Positions 1-6,701 of a stretch of DNA of 14,248 nt are shown piece by piece. Position 1 is the stretch's first letter. Each line of letters opens with the position of its first letter. Source of the DNA: Gammaproteobacteria bacterium. GTDB taxonomy: Bacteria > Pseudomonadota > Gammaproteobacteria > Steroidobacterales > Steroidobacteraceae. The stretch is taken from assembly GCA_005877965.1 (NCBI GenBank), contig VBNP01000017.1, positions 1-14,248 on the forward strand, written 5' to 3'. The position numbers and the translations under genes were made by a program. The notes beneath the pieces were generated by a model. That model ran no database searches. It was not told the origin of the DNA and worked only from the letters and a program-made list of their open reading frames with translations.

Positions 1-1154
1 TCCGGTACCAGGCGCATGTCGATCTTCGCCACGGCCTTGTGCGGCAGCACGGTCTTGCCGCCCGGACCCGTATACCCACCGACCAGTCCTTCGATGTTTA
101 TCGTCGGCTTGGACTCCAGCAACATCAGAGAATCGACCCAGCTCGCATCGTGGATCCAGTGCGGCACCCCCAGCAGCTTCTTGACCGTGCTTTCGGCGGT
201 CTTTGCCGCGTGCTCCTTGACCATCTGCTCCTGCGCTGCGGTCAGGGGCTTCGCCTTCTCGAAAAAACCGTCCACGGCGGGGGTGTGGCCATCCTCCCCG
301 ACCAGCGTGCTCAGTGCCTGCACCAGGTGCCAGCTCGGGGAATCAACCTGCGCCTCCAGGCTCGAGTGCACATCGTGCGTGGGTCCCCGACCCCACTTTT
401 CTCCGCTCGAGATCAGCTCAAGCTCCACGACGCCCTTGGCGCCCAGCGACACCTGCACCCCGCCGTCGCGATCCTGGCCCGCCTCGGGCATGAAGACCCC
501 GGCGCACTTCCTAAGTCCGGCCATCACCTCCGGCGTCACGATCATTTCCCGAAAGTGCGGCGACCCAATCTCCTCTTCGCCTTCGCACACCAGCACCAGG
601 TTCACGGGCAGTTTTTTCCCCGCCGCCCTGAAGGCCATCAACGCGCTCAGAAACGCGTTCTCGGGTCCCTTTTGGTTCACTGCGCCGCGTCCCATGCAAA
701 CGGTTCCCAGGCTTTCCTTCTGTACCAGCTTCGCCTCGAGCGGCGGTGAACTCCATTCCGCCGGCACGTACTGCTTCACGTCGTACATGAAGTAGATCCC
801 CATCGTCGTGTGTGCGCCGGCATCGATCGTGCCGAACACGCCGGGCTTGCCGGAGGTTGGAATGAGCTTTACGCTGGTGAAGCCCGCATCCTGAGCGAGC
901 TTCACCATGTATTCCGCCCCCTGCGGGTAGTTGAGATTCTCGGCGGCGATCGACGGCAGCGCGATCCAGTCCTGAAGCCGTTTTACGTTCGCGGCGTGCA
1001 TGGTCGGAATTTGCGCCAGTACAGCCGCCTTGTCCGCATTCCTTGCTGCCGCGGCCGCCAACACCGCGGCGGGAGCCCCCGCCAGTGCCACGCTGGAAAC
1101 CGTACCCTGCACAAATTCCCGCCTGCTCAGGCTGGGCTCGCTTGCGTCGGCCAT
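1..1154 (-). CDS. Tat-exported M20-family peptidase homologue, 3' end outside window
   Basis: M20/M25/M40-type metallopeptidase fold, 384 residues visible, open through the left edge. The start ATG at 1154 has a GGGAG ribosome site six bases upstream. The N-terminus reads LSRREFVQG (twin arginine at 11-12) followed by an Ala-rich hydrophobic stretch to about 37, so Tat export to the periplasm is likely. Family landmarks are YDVKQ (124-128), GRGAVNQKG (155-163) and EGEEEIGS (191-198, holding the catalytic Glu). Compared with the usual GHYDVQ and GRGATDDKG blocks, the metal His is Met123 and the bridging Asp is Asn160, while the flanking residues are preserved. It may therefore be an atypical hydrolase, or a binding protein. 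In this family the substrates are dipeptides or N-acyl amino acids; the real one is unknown. It follows the exonuclease gene by 18 bases and is probably co-transcribed. Confidence 0.85.
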   Translation of the reverse strand, partial: MADASEPSLSRREFVQGTVSSVALAGAPAAVLAAAAARNADKAAVLAQIPTMHAANVKRLQDWIALPSIAAENLNYPQGAEYMVKLAQDAGFTSVKLIPTSGKPGVFGTIDAGAHTTMGIYFMYDVKQYVPAEWSSPPLEAKLVQKESLGTVCMGRGAVNQKGPENAFLSALMAFRAAGKKLPVNLVLVCEGEEEIGSPHFREMIVTPEVMAGLRKCAGVFMPEAGQDRDGGVQVSLGAKGVVELELISSGEKWGRGPTHDVHSSLEAQVDSPSWHLVQALSTLVGEDGHTPAVDGFFEKAKPLTAAQEQMVKEHAAKTAESTVKKLLGVPHWIHDASWVDSLMLLESKPTINIEGLVGGYTGPGGKTVLPHKAVAKIDMRLVP

Positions 1155-1160
1155 GCGTTT

Positions 1161-1165
1161 CTCCC
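1161..1165 (-). promoter_or_regulatory. Ribosome binding site of the M20 gene
   Basis: GGGAG on the minus strand, six bases before the ATG at 1154. It supports that start, which is also the one that places the twin-arginine motif near the N-terminus. Confidence 0.6.
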
Positions 1166-1172
1166 GGTGCTG

Positions 1173-1997
1173 CTAGGCCATTGCGGCCTTGAGGCTGCGG
1201 CTGAGCAGTCGCTCATCCCCCAGCGGTGCTACGCACGCGGCGAAGCCGGCGGTGCCTCCGCGCCACCTCAGCTCGTCCACGTTGCTGAAAAGCCGGGCGT
1301 CAGTCTTGAGCGTCGCCAGCTTCTTGAACAGCAGCGCCTGCTCGCGCCGCTCGCCGAGCACAGCCGGTGGAAAGTCTTCAATGGCGCCGTATCGGCCGAC
1401 GAGACGTGCCGCGGTGACCTTGCCGATCCCCGCCAGGCCCGGATACCCGTCGGCGACGTCGCCGACGAGGGCGAGGAAGTCCGGGATGAAATGTGGCGCC
1501 ACACCGAATTTTTCTCGGACACCCTGCGCATCGCGTATGACCTTGGTCTTGCGGTCCACCTGAACCACCCGCTCGCCACGCACGCATTGAGCCAGATCCT
1601 TGTCCGGTGTCCAGATGCATACCTTCTGCACCCTCTCATCTTCCGAGGCGAATCGCGCCGCGGAGGCGAGCGCATCGTCGGCTTCCAGCTCGACCATGGG
1701 CCATACGGCCACGCCCATCGCGGCCAGTGCATCTTCGAGCGGATGAAACTGCGCGAACAGTGCCGGTTCGATGCCGTCACCGGTCTTGTAGCCCGACCAA
1801 AGACCATTGCGGAAGGACTCGATGACGTGATCGGTCGCCACGCCGAGATGGGTCGCCCCCTCCTCGATCATCTGCAGGACGGTATGCAGCACGCCGCTTA
1901 CCGCGCCGAAGGGTCGGTCGTTGCCCTGGTTGAAGCGGCGCAGACCGTAGAACTGGCGGAACAGCTCGTACGTGCCATCGATGAGATGAACGATCAT
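1173..1997 (-). CDS. Stand-alone 5'-3' exonuclease (flap-endonuclease / Pol I N-terminal domain family)
   Basis: 274 residues, matching the 5'-nuclease domain of DNA polymerase I without polymerase or 3'-5' domains. Acidic metal ligands are visible in order: D7 (HLIDGTY), D56 (VATDHV, followed by SFRNGLWSGYK, the substrate-contacting Arg/Lys region), E105/D107/D108 (VELEADDAL), D132/D134 (TPDKDL), and D180/D183 in the helix-3-turn-helix segment (GDVADGYPG, then GIGKVTA). All look intact, so it should cut 5' ends or flaps in the cytoplasm during repair or primer removal. The start at 1997 is chosen because the family normally begins with a few residues before the first Asp; the frame is open to 2078 but the extra 27 residues are not family-like. 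E. coli Xni is a size analogue, but orthology is not shown. Confidence 0.85.
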   Translation of the reverse strand: MIVHLIDGTYELFRQFYGLRRFNQGNDRPFGAVSGVLHTVLQMIEEGATHLGVATDHVIESFRNGLWSGYKTGDGIEPALFAQFHPLEDALAAMGVAVWPMVELEADDALASAARFASEDERVQKVCIWTPDKDLAQCVRGERVVQVDRKTKVIRDAQGVREKFGVAPHFIPDFLALVGDVADGYPGLAGIGKVTAARLVGRYGAIEDFPPAVLGERREQALLFKKLATLKTDARLFSNVDELRWRGGTAGFAACVAPLGDERLLSRSLKAAMA

Positions 1998-2091
1998 GGT
2001 CCATCTTGCCTGACCAGGGTCGCTTGCTACGCCCTCGTCCGCATGCGCAAGGCCTCCCAGCTGGCGTCGGCTATCCAACCGCGCAATAGGG

Positions 2092-2517
2092 CTATTCCGG
2101 CAGCGTAGCGCCAGAGCCGCCCATCTCTTTCGGGAAATCCTTCATTTTGGGCAGGCCATCCCTGATGCGTAAGACCGACTCCTGATAGTTGACGTGCACG
2201 GCCGGCTGGAACTTCAATCCCGGGAGCATCGCCGCGAACACGTCGGTGAGTTTCAGTGGCGGATGCTCCGTCAACACATGGCCTCCACAGCTCTTGCACC
2301 ATTTGCGGTAGCTCACCGGGGTCTTGTTGTACGTACCGATGTTATTGGCACCCTTGGTGACCTTTACGGCCGAAGGCTGCCAGAGACTGAACGCGTTGAC
2401 GGGGCCCGCAGACCAGTGACGACACGACTCGCAATGGCAGTACCCCATGGCGACAGGTTCGCCACTCACCGTGAATTCGACCGCACCACAAAAGCAGCGA
2501 CCTCTGTAATCACCCAT
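2092..2517 (-). CDS. GFA-family (CENP-V/GFA domain) zinc-binding protein
   Basis: 141 residues, the normal size for this family. Cysteine sets are C8-x-C10-G, C27-x-C29-x-x-C32 (CHCESC) and C74-x-x-C77 (CKSCGG), the typical zinc pattern of the glutathione-dependent formaldehyde-activating fold. The family was named for formaldehyde-glutathione adduct formation, but most members have no proven activity, so the substrate is left open. The ATG at 2517 has a perfect GGAGG six bases upstream, which settles the start; the frame is open to 2736 but the added residues do not resemble the family. It is first in a co-directional run with the exonuclease (94-bp gap) and the M20 gene; one transcript is possible. 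Confidence 0.85.
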   Translation of the reverse strand: MGDYRGRCFCGAVEFTVSGEPVAMGYCHCESCRHWSAGPVNAFSLWQPSAVKVTKGANNIGTYNKTPVSYRKWCKSCGGHVLTEHPPLKLTDVFAAMLPGLKFQPAVHVNYQESVLRIRDGLPKMKDFPKEMGGSGATLPE

Positions 2518-2523
2518 GGAGCG

Positions 2524-2528
2524 CCTCC
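2524..2528 (-). promoter_or_regulatory. Strong ribosome binding site of the GFA-family gene
   Basis: GGAGG on the minus strand, spaced six bases from the ATG at 2517. It decides the start against the longer open frame reaching 2736. Confidence 0.75.
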
Positions 2529-2568
2529 ACAAAGATAGAGCAGTCGGATCGAACCCGGCCGAGGGCAG

Positions 2569-2597
2569 ATGTTCCGCGCGCGCCGGTCGTGCGTCAA
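2569..2597 (-). promoter_or_regulatory. Possible sigma70-type promoter for the GFA gene
   Basis: On the minus strand, TTGACG (2597-2592, five of six consensus bases) is followed after 17 bases by GAACAT (2574-2569, three of six). It points at the GFA gene with a leader of roughly 45 bases. The -10 match is poor, so this is tentative. Confidence 0.3.
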
Positions 2598-2702
2598 TCG
2601 GCAGCGGCTTGAGGCCCGCCATTGCCAGAACGTTCGCCGGCCCGGGCACCGCGAGCCATTCCGCGGCCGGCGGGTAGCGGAACCCCGGATGTGAATCGAC
2701 TG

Positions 2703-2732
2703 CGCAGTTCCTGGCTGCCCGCGAGAACTGCG
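2703..2732. repeat. Inverted repeat, 8-bp arms, 14-bp spacer
   Basis: CGCAGTTC at 2703-2710 and GAACTGCG at 2725-2732 are perfect reverse complements. The site sits between two divergent genes, which suits a dimeric regulator binding site. A weak hairpin is an alternative. No upstream plus-strand gene needs a terminator here. Confidence 0.45.
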
Positions 2733-2856
2733 TCACGCCGGAGCATTTTTTGCTGGCCGGCCTGGCGATTTAGCCTCAAATTCGCACTGCGGGCGGCTGA
2801 CTCATCCGGTAGCCGTACGCGCAGTCAGCCGACGGAGTCGCTTACAGATATCCGAC

Positions 2857-5664
2857 GTGGATACACAAGTAATACCTGCGCAGTCGATTCGGTTCGGAGC
2901 CACACCACGCTGGGTTGATCGGCTCGTCATCGGGCTCGTAATCTACGTCATCACCGGATCGGTCTGGATGCTGACGGGTCTCGGCGGACCGCAGATCACC
3001 CACTACGTCGGACTAGTATCCGACGCGCCGGCGGCCCTCGCGAGCGTCATTGTTGCGGCGGCCACGGCCCGCCGTACAGCCCGTGGTGCGCTGCGAACGG
3101 GGTGGATCTGCCTGGCGCTCGCGCTGGCCATGTATTTCGTCGGCACCAGCATCGGAACCATTTCCTGGCTGCGAGGGCACGATCCGTTCCCGGGTCCCGC
3201 TGACATTTTCTTCTGCGCGTTTTATCCGGTGCTGGCGGCAGGCGCGCTGTTCCTGATACGGGCGGCCGCCGTACGCGTACCCTGGATCCAGCTGTCGCTG
3301 GACGCGACGATTTTCGTCGTCGGTTTTGGCGCGTTCTTCTGGTTCCTGGTGATCCGCCCCGCGGCCTCGCATGCCGAAGTCGACTTGCTCAAGCAGGCCC
3401 TGAGTCTGGCGTACCTCGGGCTCGACTGCGTTCTGGTGCTCATATTGGGGGTGCTCGTCCTCACCGGCGCCGGCAACGCCGGTAGCTGGCGCATTCCTTT
3501 GCTGCTGCTGAGCGGATTTGCCACCATGTTCCTCGCCGACATCCTCTGGTCACTCGCCAAGGTGCGCGGCTACTACTTGCCGGGCGGCTTTCAAGACGTG
3601 CTGTACCTGTCCTGGTACGCGCCCGTGGCCGCCGCCGGGCGCGCACAGATGCGCAGCATCGCGGCGCCGGCGCGCGCCATGTCGAACAGCTCAGACGCCG
3701 TGGCGCGTTCTCTGCCTTATGCGGCCATGCTCGCCGCGTTTCTGGTGCTGGTGTATTTCGCCCGCGGCGACATCGGCGGGCCGTCGACCGTGATGACCAT
3801 GATCGTGTTCGCACTCACACTGCTGTTCATGGTCCGGCAGGGAGTGGTTTTGCGCGGGGATGCATTGCTGCGCGAACGCCGCGCGGCTCGCATGGTCGAG
3901 GAGCGATACGCCTCGCTGATAGCGAACGCCTCCGACGTCATCATGATCGTCGCCGCCGACGGGGTTCTGCGTTTCGTGTCGCCCGCGTGCGAGCGCACCC
4001 TGGGGTTCAAGCCGGAAGATATCACCGGCAAGAGTCTTCCTGAGCTGTGGGCCGGCGAAGACGGCGAAAGAGTGCGACTGTTCCTGGCCGAAGTCGCCGC
4101 GACGCGCTCCGGGACGGTCGGCCCGGTCGAGCTTCGTATCGAACGAGGCGCGCGGCGCTGCGTGATCGAGGGCGTCGGCAGCAATCTGACGGACGATCCG
4201 GCGGTGCAGGGGCTGGCGCTCAATTTCCGGGATATCAGCGAACGCAAGGCGCTCGAAGAACAGCTGCGGCAGCTGGCATTCCACGATCCACTGACGCTTC
4301 TTGCAAATCGAAATCTGTTCCGCGATCGCGTGCAACACGCGCTGACTCTGGCCCAATGTGGACAGGGTTCCGTGGCGGTCATGTTCCTGGACCTCGATAA
4401 CTTCAAGAACATCAACGATTCACTCGGTCATGATGCCGGCGATTGTCTGCTGCAGGCGGTCGCACAGCGGATCGTCAAGACCACCCGTTCCTCGGATACC
4501 GTTGCGCGGCTCGGCGGCGACGAGTTCGCCGTTCTGCTGGAGGGGACTGCAGGCGTCACCGAAGTGGGGCATTTGGCAGACGCGCTGATCGACACTCTGG
4601 ATCTGCCGTTCACGCTCGAGGGCGTGGAGGTCCGCGTGGCGGCGAGCATCGGCGTCGCCTTCTCCACGCCCGAGGCGGGCGCGGAGGCGCTGCTCAGCAA
4701 CGCCGACATCGCCATGTACCACGCCAAGGCGGCGGGCAAGAACCGCCACGTCACTTTTCAGCCGCAAATGCAGGACATGCTGCAGGAGCGCCTGCGGCTC
4801 GAGGCGGATATCGGTCGTGCGCTCGTTCATCAGGAATTCTTTCTCGAGTATCAACCGATCATCGACCTCGGCACCAACAGCCTGCTCGGTGTCGAAGCAC
4901 TCGTGCGCTGGCGGCATCCGGAGGCCGGCATTCTGATGCCCGGCCGCTTCATTCAGGTGGCGGAGGAGTGCGGCCAGATCGTCAAGCTTGGCCGCTGGGT
5001 GCTGCAGCAGGCGTGCCGTGACGTGTGTGCGTGGCGCCGATCCATAGCCGGCGGGACCGGATTACGGCTCGCGGTGAACATCTCGGGCCGCCACTTGCAG
5101 CACGGCGAGCTGGTGGACGACGTCGCGCAGGCGCTGCGTGAATCCGGCCTCGAGCCGGGTAATCTCGTCATCGAGCTGACCGAAAGCACCACCATGTACA
5201 ACACCGATGCAAACCTCGAGCGGTTCCAGCGCCTGAAGGCCCTCGGTGTCAAACTCGCAATCGACGATTTCGGCACGGGTTACTCGTCGCTGTCCTACCT
5301 GCACCGCTTCCCGATCGACATCCTGAAGATCGATCGTTCCTTCGTAAGCCGACTGACCAACTCCGACAATGGACCGGAGCTCGCACGCGCGGTCATCACG
5401 CTGGGCGAGACGCTCGGACTCGACACGGTGGCGGAAGGAATCGAGCTCGAACCCCAGGTCGCCGCCCTGCTGGCGCTGGGGTGCGTCGCCGGACAGGGGT
5501 TCCTGTTCGCAAAACCGGGCTCGCTCGAGCAGCTGTCGAGGAGTTCGTTCGTCGCCCGCCGCAACGCGCTGTGGACCGCGCACGCGGCGCGTGAAGAGCT
5601 GTCGGCGACGGGTCGGTTCAAAGCGCTGCGGGCACTCGCCCGGCGGACCGCGGGAGCCGCGTAG
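2857..5664 (+). CDS. Membrane PAS-GGDEF-EAL cyclic-di-GMP protein
   Basis: 935 residues. The N-terminal 330 residues are hydrophobic with about nine or ten candidate membrane spans (for example 22-41, 82-100, 119-137, 148-166, 185-203, 211-230, 286-301, 311-327); I cannot assign this sensor to a named domain such as MASE1. A PAS domain follows at about 345-460, then GGDEF at 470-630 and EAL at 645-895. GGDEF (553-557) is intact and is preceded, with five residues between, by the product-inhibition site RSSD (544-547). EAL landmarks are complete: EALVRW (680-685), N741, ELTES (773-777), DDFGTGYSS (803-811), KIDRS (824-828), VAEG (858-861) and GQGF (879-882). Both synthesis and breakdown of c-di-GMP are therefore possible; which dominates cannot be read from the sequence. 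The start is a GTG with no good ribosome site, so the N-terminus is less certain. The gene ends 8 bp from the convergent BKACE gene. Confidence 0.93.
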   Translation: MDTQVIPAQSIRFGATPRWVDRLVIGLVIYVITGSVWMLTGLGGPQITHYVGLVSDAPAALASVIVAAATARRTARGALRTGWICLALALAMYFVGTSIGTISWLRGHDPFPGPADIFFCAFYPVLAAGALFLIRAAAVRVPWIQLSLDATIFVVGFGAFFWFLVIRPAASHAEVDLLKQALSLAYLGLDCVLVLILGVLVLTGAGNAGSWRIPLLLLSGFATMFLADILWSLAKVRGYYLPGGFQDVLYLSWYAPVAAAGRAQMRSIAAPARAMSNSSDAVARSLPYAAMLAAFLVLVYFARGDIGGPSTVMTMIVFALTLLFMVRQGVVLRGDALLRERRAARMVEERYASLIANASDVIMIVAADGVLRFVSPACERTLGFKPEDITGKSLPELWAGEDGERVRLFLAEVAATRSGTVGPVELRIERGARRCVIEGVGSNLTDDPAVQGLALNFRDISERKALEEQLRQLAFHDPLTLLANRNLFRDRVQHALTLAQCGQGSVAVMFLDLDNFKNINDSLGHDAGDCLLQAVAQRIVKTTRSSDTVARLGGDEFAVLLEGTAGVTEVGHLADALIDTLDLPFTLEGVEVRVAASIGVAFSTPEAGAEALLSNADIAMYHAKAAGKNRHVTFQPQMQDMLQERLRLEADIGRALVHQEFFLEYQPIIDLGTNSLLGVEALVRWRHPEAGILMPGRFIQVAEECGQIVKLGRWVLQQACRDVCAWRRSIAGGTGLRLAVNISGRHLQHGELVDDVAQALRESGLEPGNLVIELTESTTMYNTDANLERFQRLKALGVKLAIDDFGTGYSSLSYLHRFPIDILKIDRSFVSRLTNSDNGPELARAVITLGETLGLDTVAEGIELEPQVAALLALGCVAGQGFLFAKPGSLEQLSRSSFVARRNALWTAHAAREELSATGRFKALRALARRTAGAA

Positions 5665-5672
5665 CAGACCGA

Positions 5673-6560
5673 TCAGCCCGCCGGGGCGAGGCCGAGGCGC
5701 CGGCGCGCTTCGGCGGCGGATTGCACCTGTGCGCCGAGCAGCTGCACGATCGCCACCGCACGTTCGACCAGTTGTGCGTTGGTCGCAGGCACGCCCCTTT
5801 CAAGGTAGAGGTTGTCCTCCAGACCCACCCGCACATTGCCCCCCAGCAGCACGGCCTGCGCGACCATGGGCATCTGCATCCGGCCGACGCCGAAGCCCGA
5901 CCAATGAACCCCGGGCGGCAGGGCGTCGCGCATCGCCAGCATCGCCTCGCTCGTGGCGGGTGCGCCGTACTTGATACCGAGACAGAGCTGGAACAGGGCG
6001 GGTGCATCGATGAGGCCTTCCGCGATGAGCTGCCGGGCGAGCTCGATGTGCCCGAGTTCGAAGACTTCGATTTCCGGGCGCACCCCGTTCCTGCGGTACT
6101 CCTCAGCCATGCAACGCAGGTAGCGGGGCGTGGTGCCGTACAGGGCTTCATCGAAGTTCAGCGATCCGCAGTCGAGACTGGCGATTTCAGGCAGTAATTC
6201 GACGATGTGCGCCATGCGCTCGCGCGGACCGACAAAGTCCGTGCCGCTACCGTAATTGAGCGGCGCATCGTCGGGTCCCAGCAGCAGATCACCGCCCATG
6301 CCTCCGGTGAGATTGATGATCAGCTCGTCATTCTTGCCGCGGATCCGTTCGAAGACCTCCCGAAACAGCGCCGGGTCCCGGCTGGGTGCGCCCGATGCCG
6401 GATCACGAACGTGAACATGCACGATGGCCGCCCCGGCGGAGTGCGCGGCAAGCGCCGACGCGGCGATCTGCCCGGGAGTGACGGGAACGTTGGGGTTTTT
6501 TCTGACCGAATCACCCGAGCCGGTGACGGCGCAGGTGATAAAGACCGCGCTGCTTAACAT
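5673..6560 (-). CDS. Beta-keto acid cleavage enzyme (BKACE, DUF849; 3-keto-5-aminohexanoate cleavage-like)
   Basis: 295 residues, normal family length. BKACE proteins are zinc TIM-barrel enzymes that react a beta-keto acid with acetyl-CoA to give acetoacetate and a new acyl-CoA; known substrates include 3-keto-5-aminohexanoate (lysine fermentation) and dehydrocarnitine. Visible features are the N-terminal AVTGSGD block with the PNVPVTP segment, the zinc-binding HVHVRDP (H48, H50), the third ligand Glu248 in VGLEDN, and GGMGGD at 87-91. The catalytic set looks complete. The substrate class cannot be read from these residues. The gene is divergent from the operon starting at 6702, with 141 bp between starts, so a shared regulator and pathway are plausible. 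It might cleave a keto acid made by the operon's flavoenzyme or aminotransferase (inference). Confidence 0.9.
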   Translation of the reverse strand: MLSSAVFITCAVTGSGDSVRKNPNVPVTPGQIAASALAAHSAGAAIVHVHVRDPASGAPSRDPALFREVFERIRGKNDELIINLTGGMGGDLLLGPDDAPLNYGSGTDFVGPRERMAHIVELLPEIASLDCGSLNFDEALYGTTPRYLRCMAEEYRRNGVRPEIEVFELGHIELARQLIAEGLIDAPALFQLCLGIKYGAPATSEAMLAMRDALPPGVHWSGFGVGRMQMPMVAQAVLLGGNVRVGLEDNLYLERGVPATNAQLVERAVAIVQLLGAQVQSAAEARRRLGLAPAG

Positions 6561-6581
6561 CGCTGCCTACTTCGCACCGGA

Positions 6582-6604
6582 CGCAGCATCAGCGATGCGC
6601 TGCG
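6582..6604. repeat. Imperfect palindrome, candidate operator in the divergent spacer
   Basis: The arms read CGCAG-CATC and GATGCGCTGCG around a three-base centre. The right arm has two extra bases. The palindrome runs into an extended -10-like element of the plus-strand operon and lies between the possible -35 and -10 of the BKACE gene. A regulator bound here could block both genes. No regulator gene is in the window. Confidence 0.4.
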
Positions 6605-6613
6605 ATAATTCAA
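6585..6613 (-). promoter_or_regulatory. Possible promoter of the BKACE gene
   Basis: On the minus strand, TTGAAT (6613-6608) is followed after exactly 17 bases by GATGCT (6590-6585). The -35 is reasonable, the -10 weak. It overlaps the palindrome and the opposite promoter, a common arrangement in divergently controlled catabolic loci. Confidence 0.25.
6601..6609 (+). promoter_or_regulatory. Possible extended -10 promoter of the catabolic operon
   Basis: TGCGATAAT fits TGn plus a -10 hexamer with five of six bases (GATAAT). No good -35 is seen, as is usual for extended -10 promoters. Transcription would begin near 6616, giving a leader of about 85 bases before the GTG at 6702. Confidence 0.35.
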
Positions 6614-6692
6614 GCTCGCCATGCCCGCAAGCCCGGCGCCGGAAGTTGCCGCGGCAGCCGCGAGGAGACACGATAGCGCACGCTGATCGACG

Positions 6693-6697
6693 GGAGG
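6693..6697 (+). promoter_or_regulatory. Ribosome binding site of the FAD oxidoreductase gene
   Basis: GGAGG (within GGGAGGG) ends four bases before the GTG at 6702. It supports the GTG start, which also puts the FAD-binding motif at the usual position close to the N-terminus. Confidence 0.65.
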
Positions 6698-6701
6698 GCA
6701 A

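Larger units (their letters stand above)
2518..2856. other. Divergent intergenic region, 339 bp
   Basis: Lies between the minus-strand GFA gene and the plus-strand c-di-GMP gene, so it should hold both promoters. I see an inverted repeat at 2703-2732, a T6 run at about 2743-2748 and one possible minus-strand promoter at 2569-2597. Short open frames cross it on both strands, but none has a ribosome site and a recognisable protein together. I could not find a convincing plus-strand promoter. Confidence 0.5.

Noticed and set aside
810..2108. 432-residue plus-strand open frame opposite the M20 and exonuclease genes
   Set aside because: Its product resembles no family and it is antisense to two genes with clear catalytic motifs. 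High GC creates such long antisense frames.
2518..2736. N-terminal extension of the GFA protein to 2736
   Set aside because: A perfect GGAGG sits just before the ATG at 2517, and the extension has no resemblance to GFA proteins.
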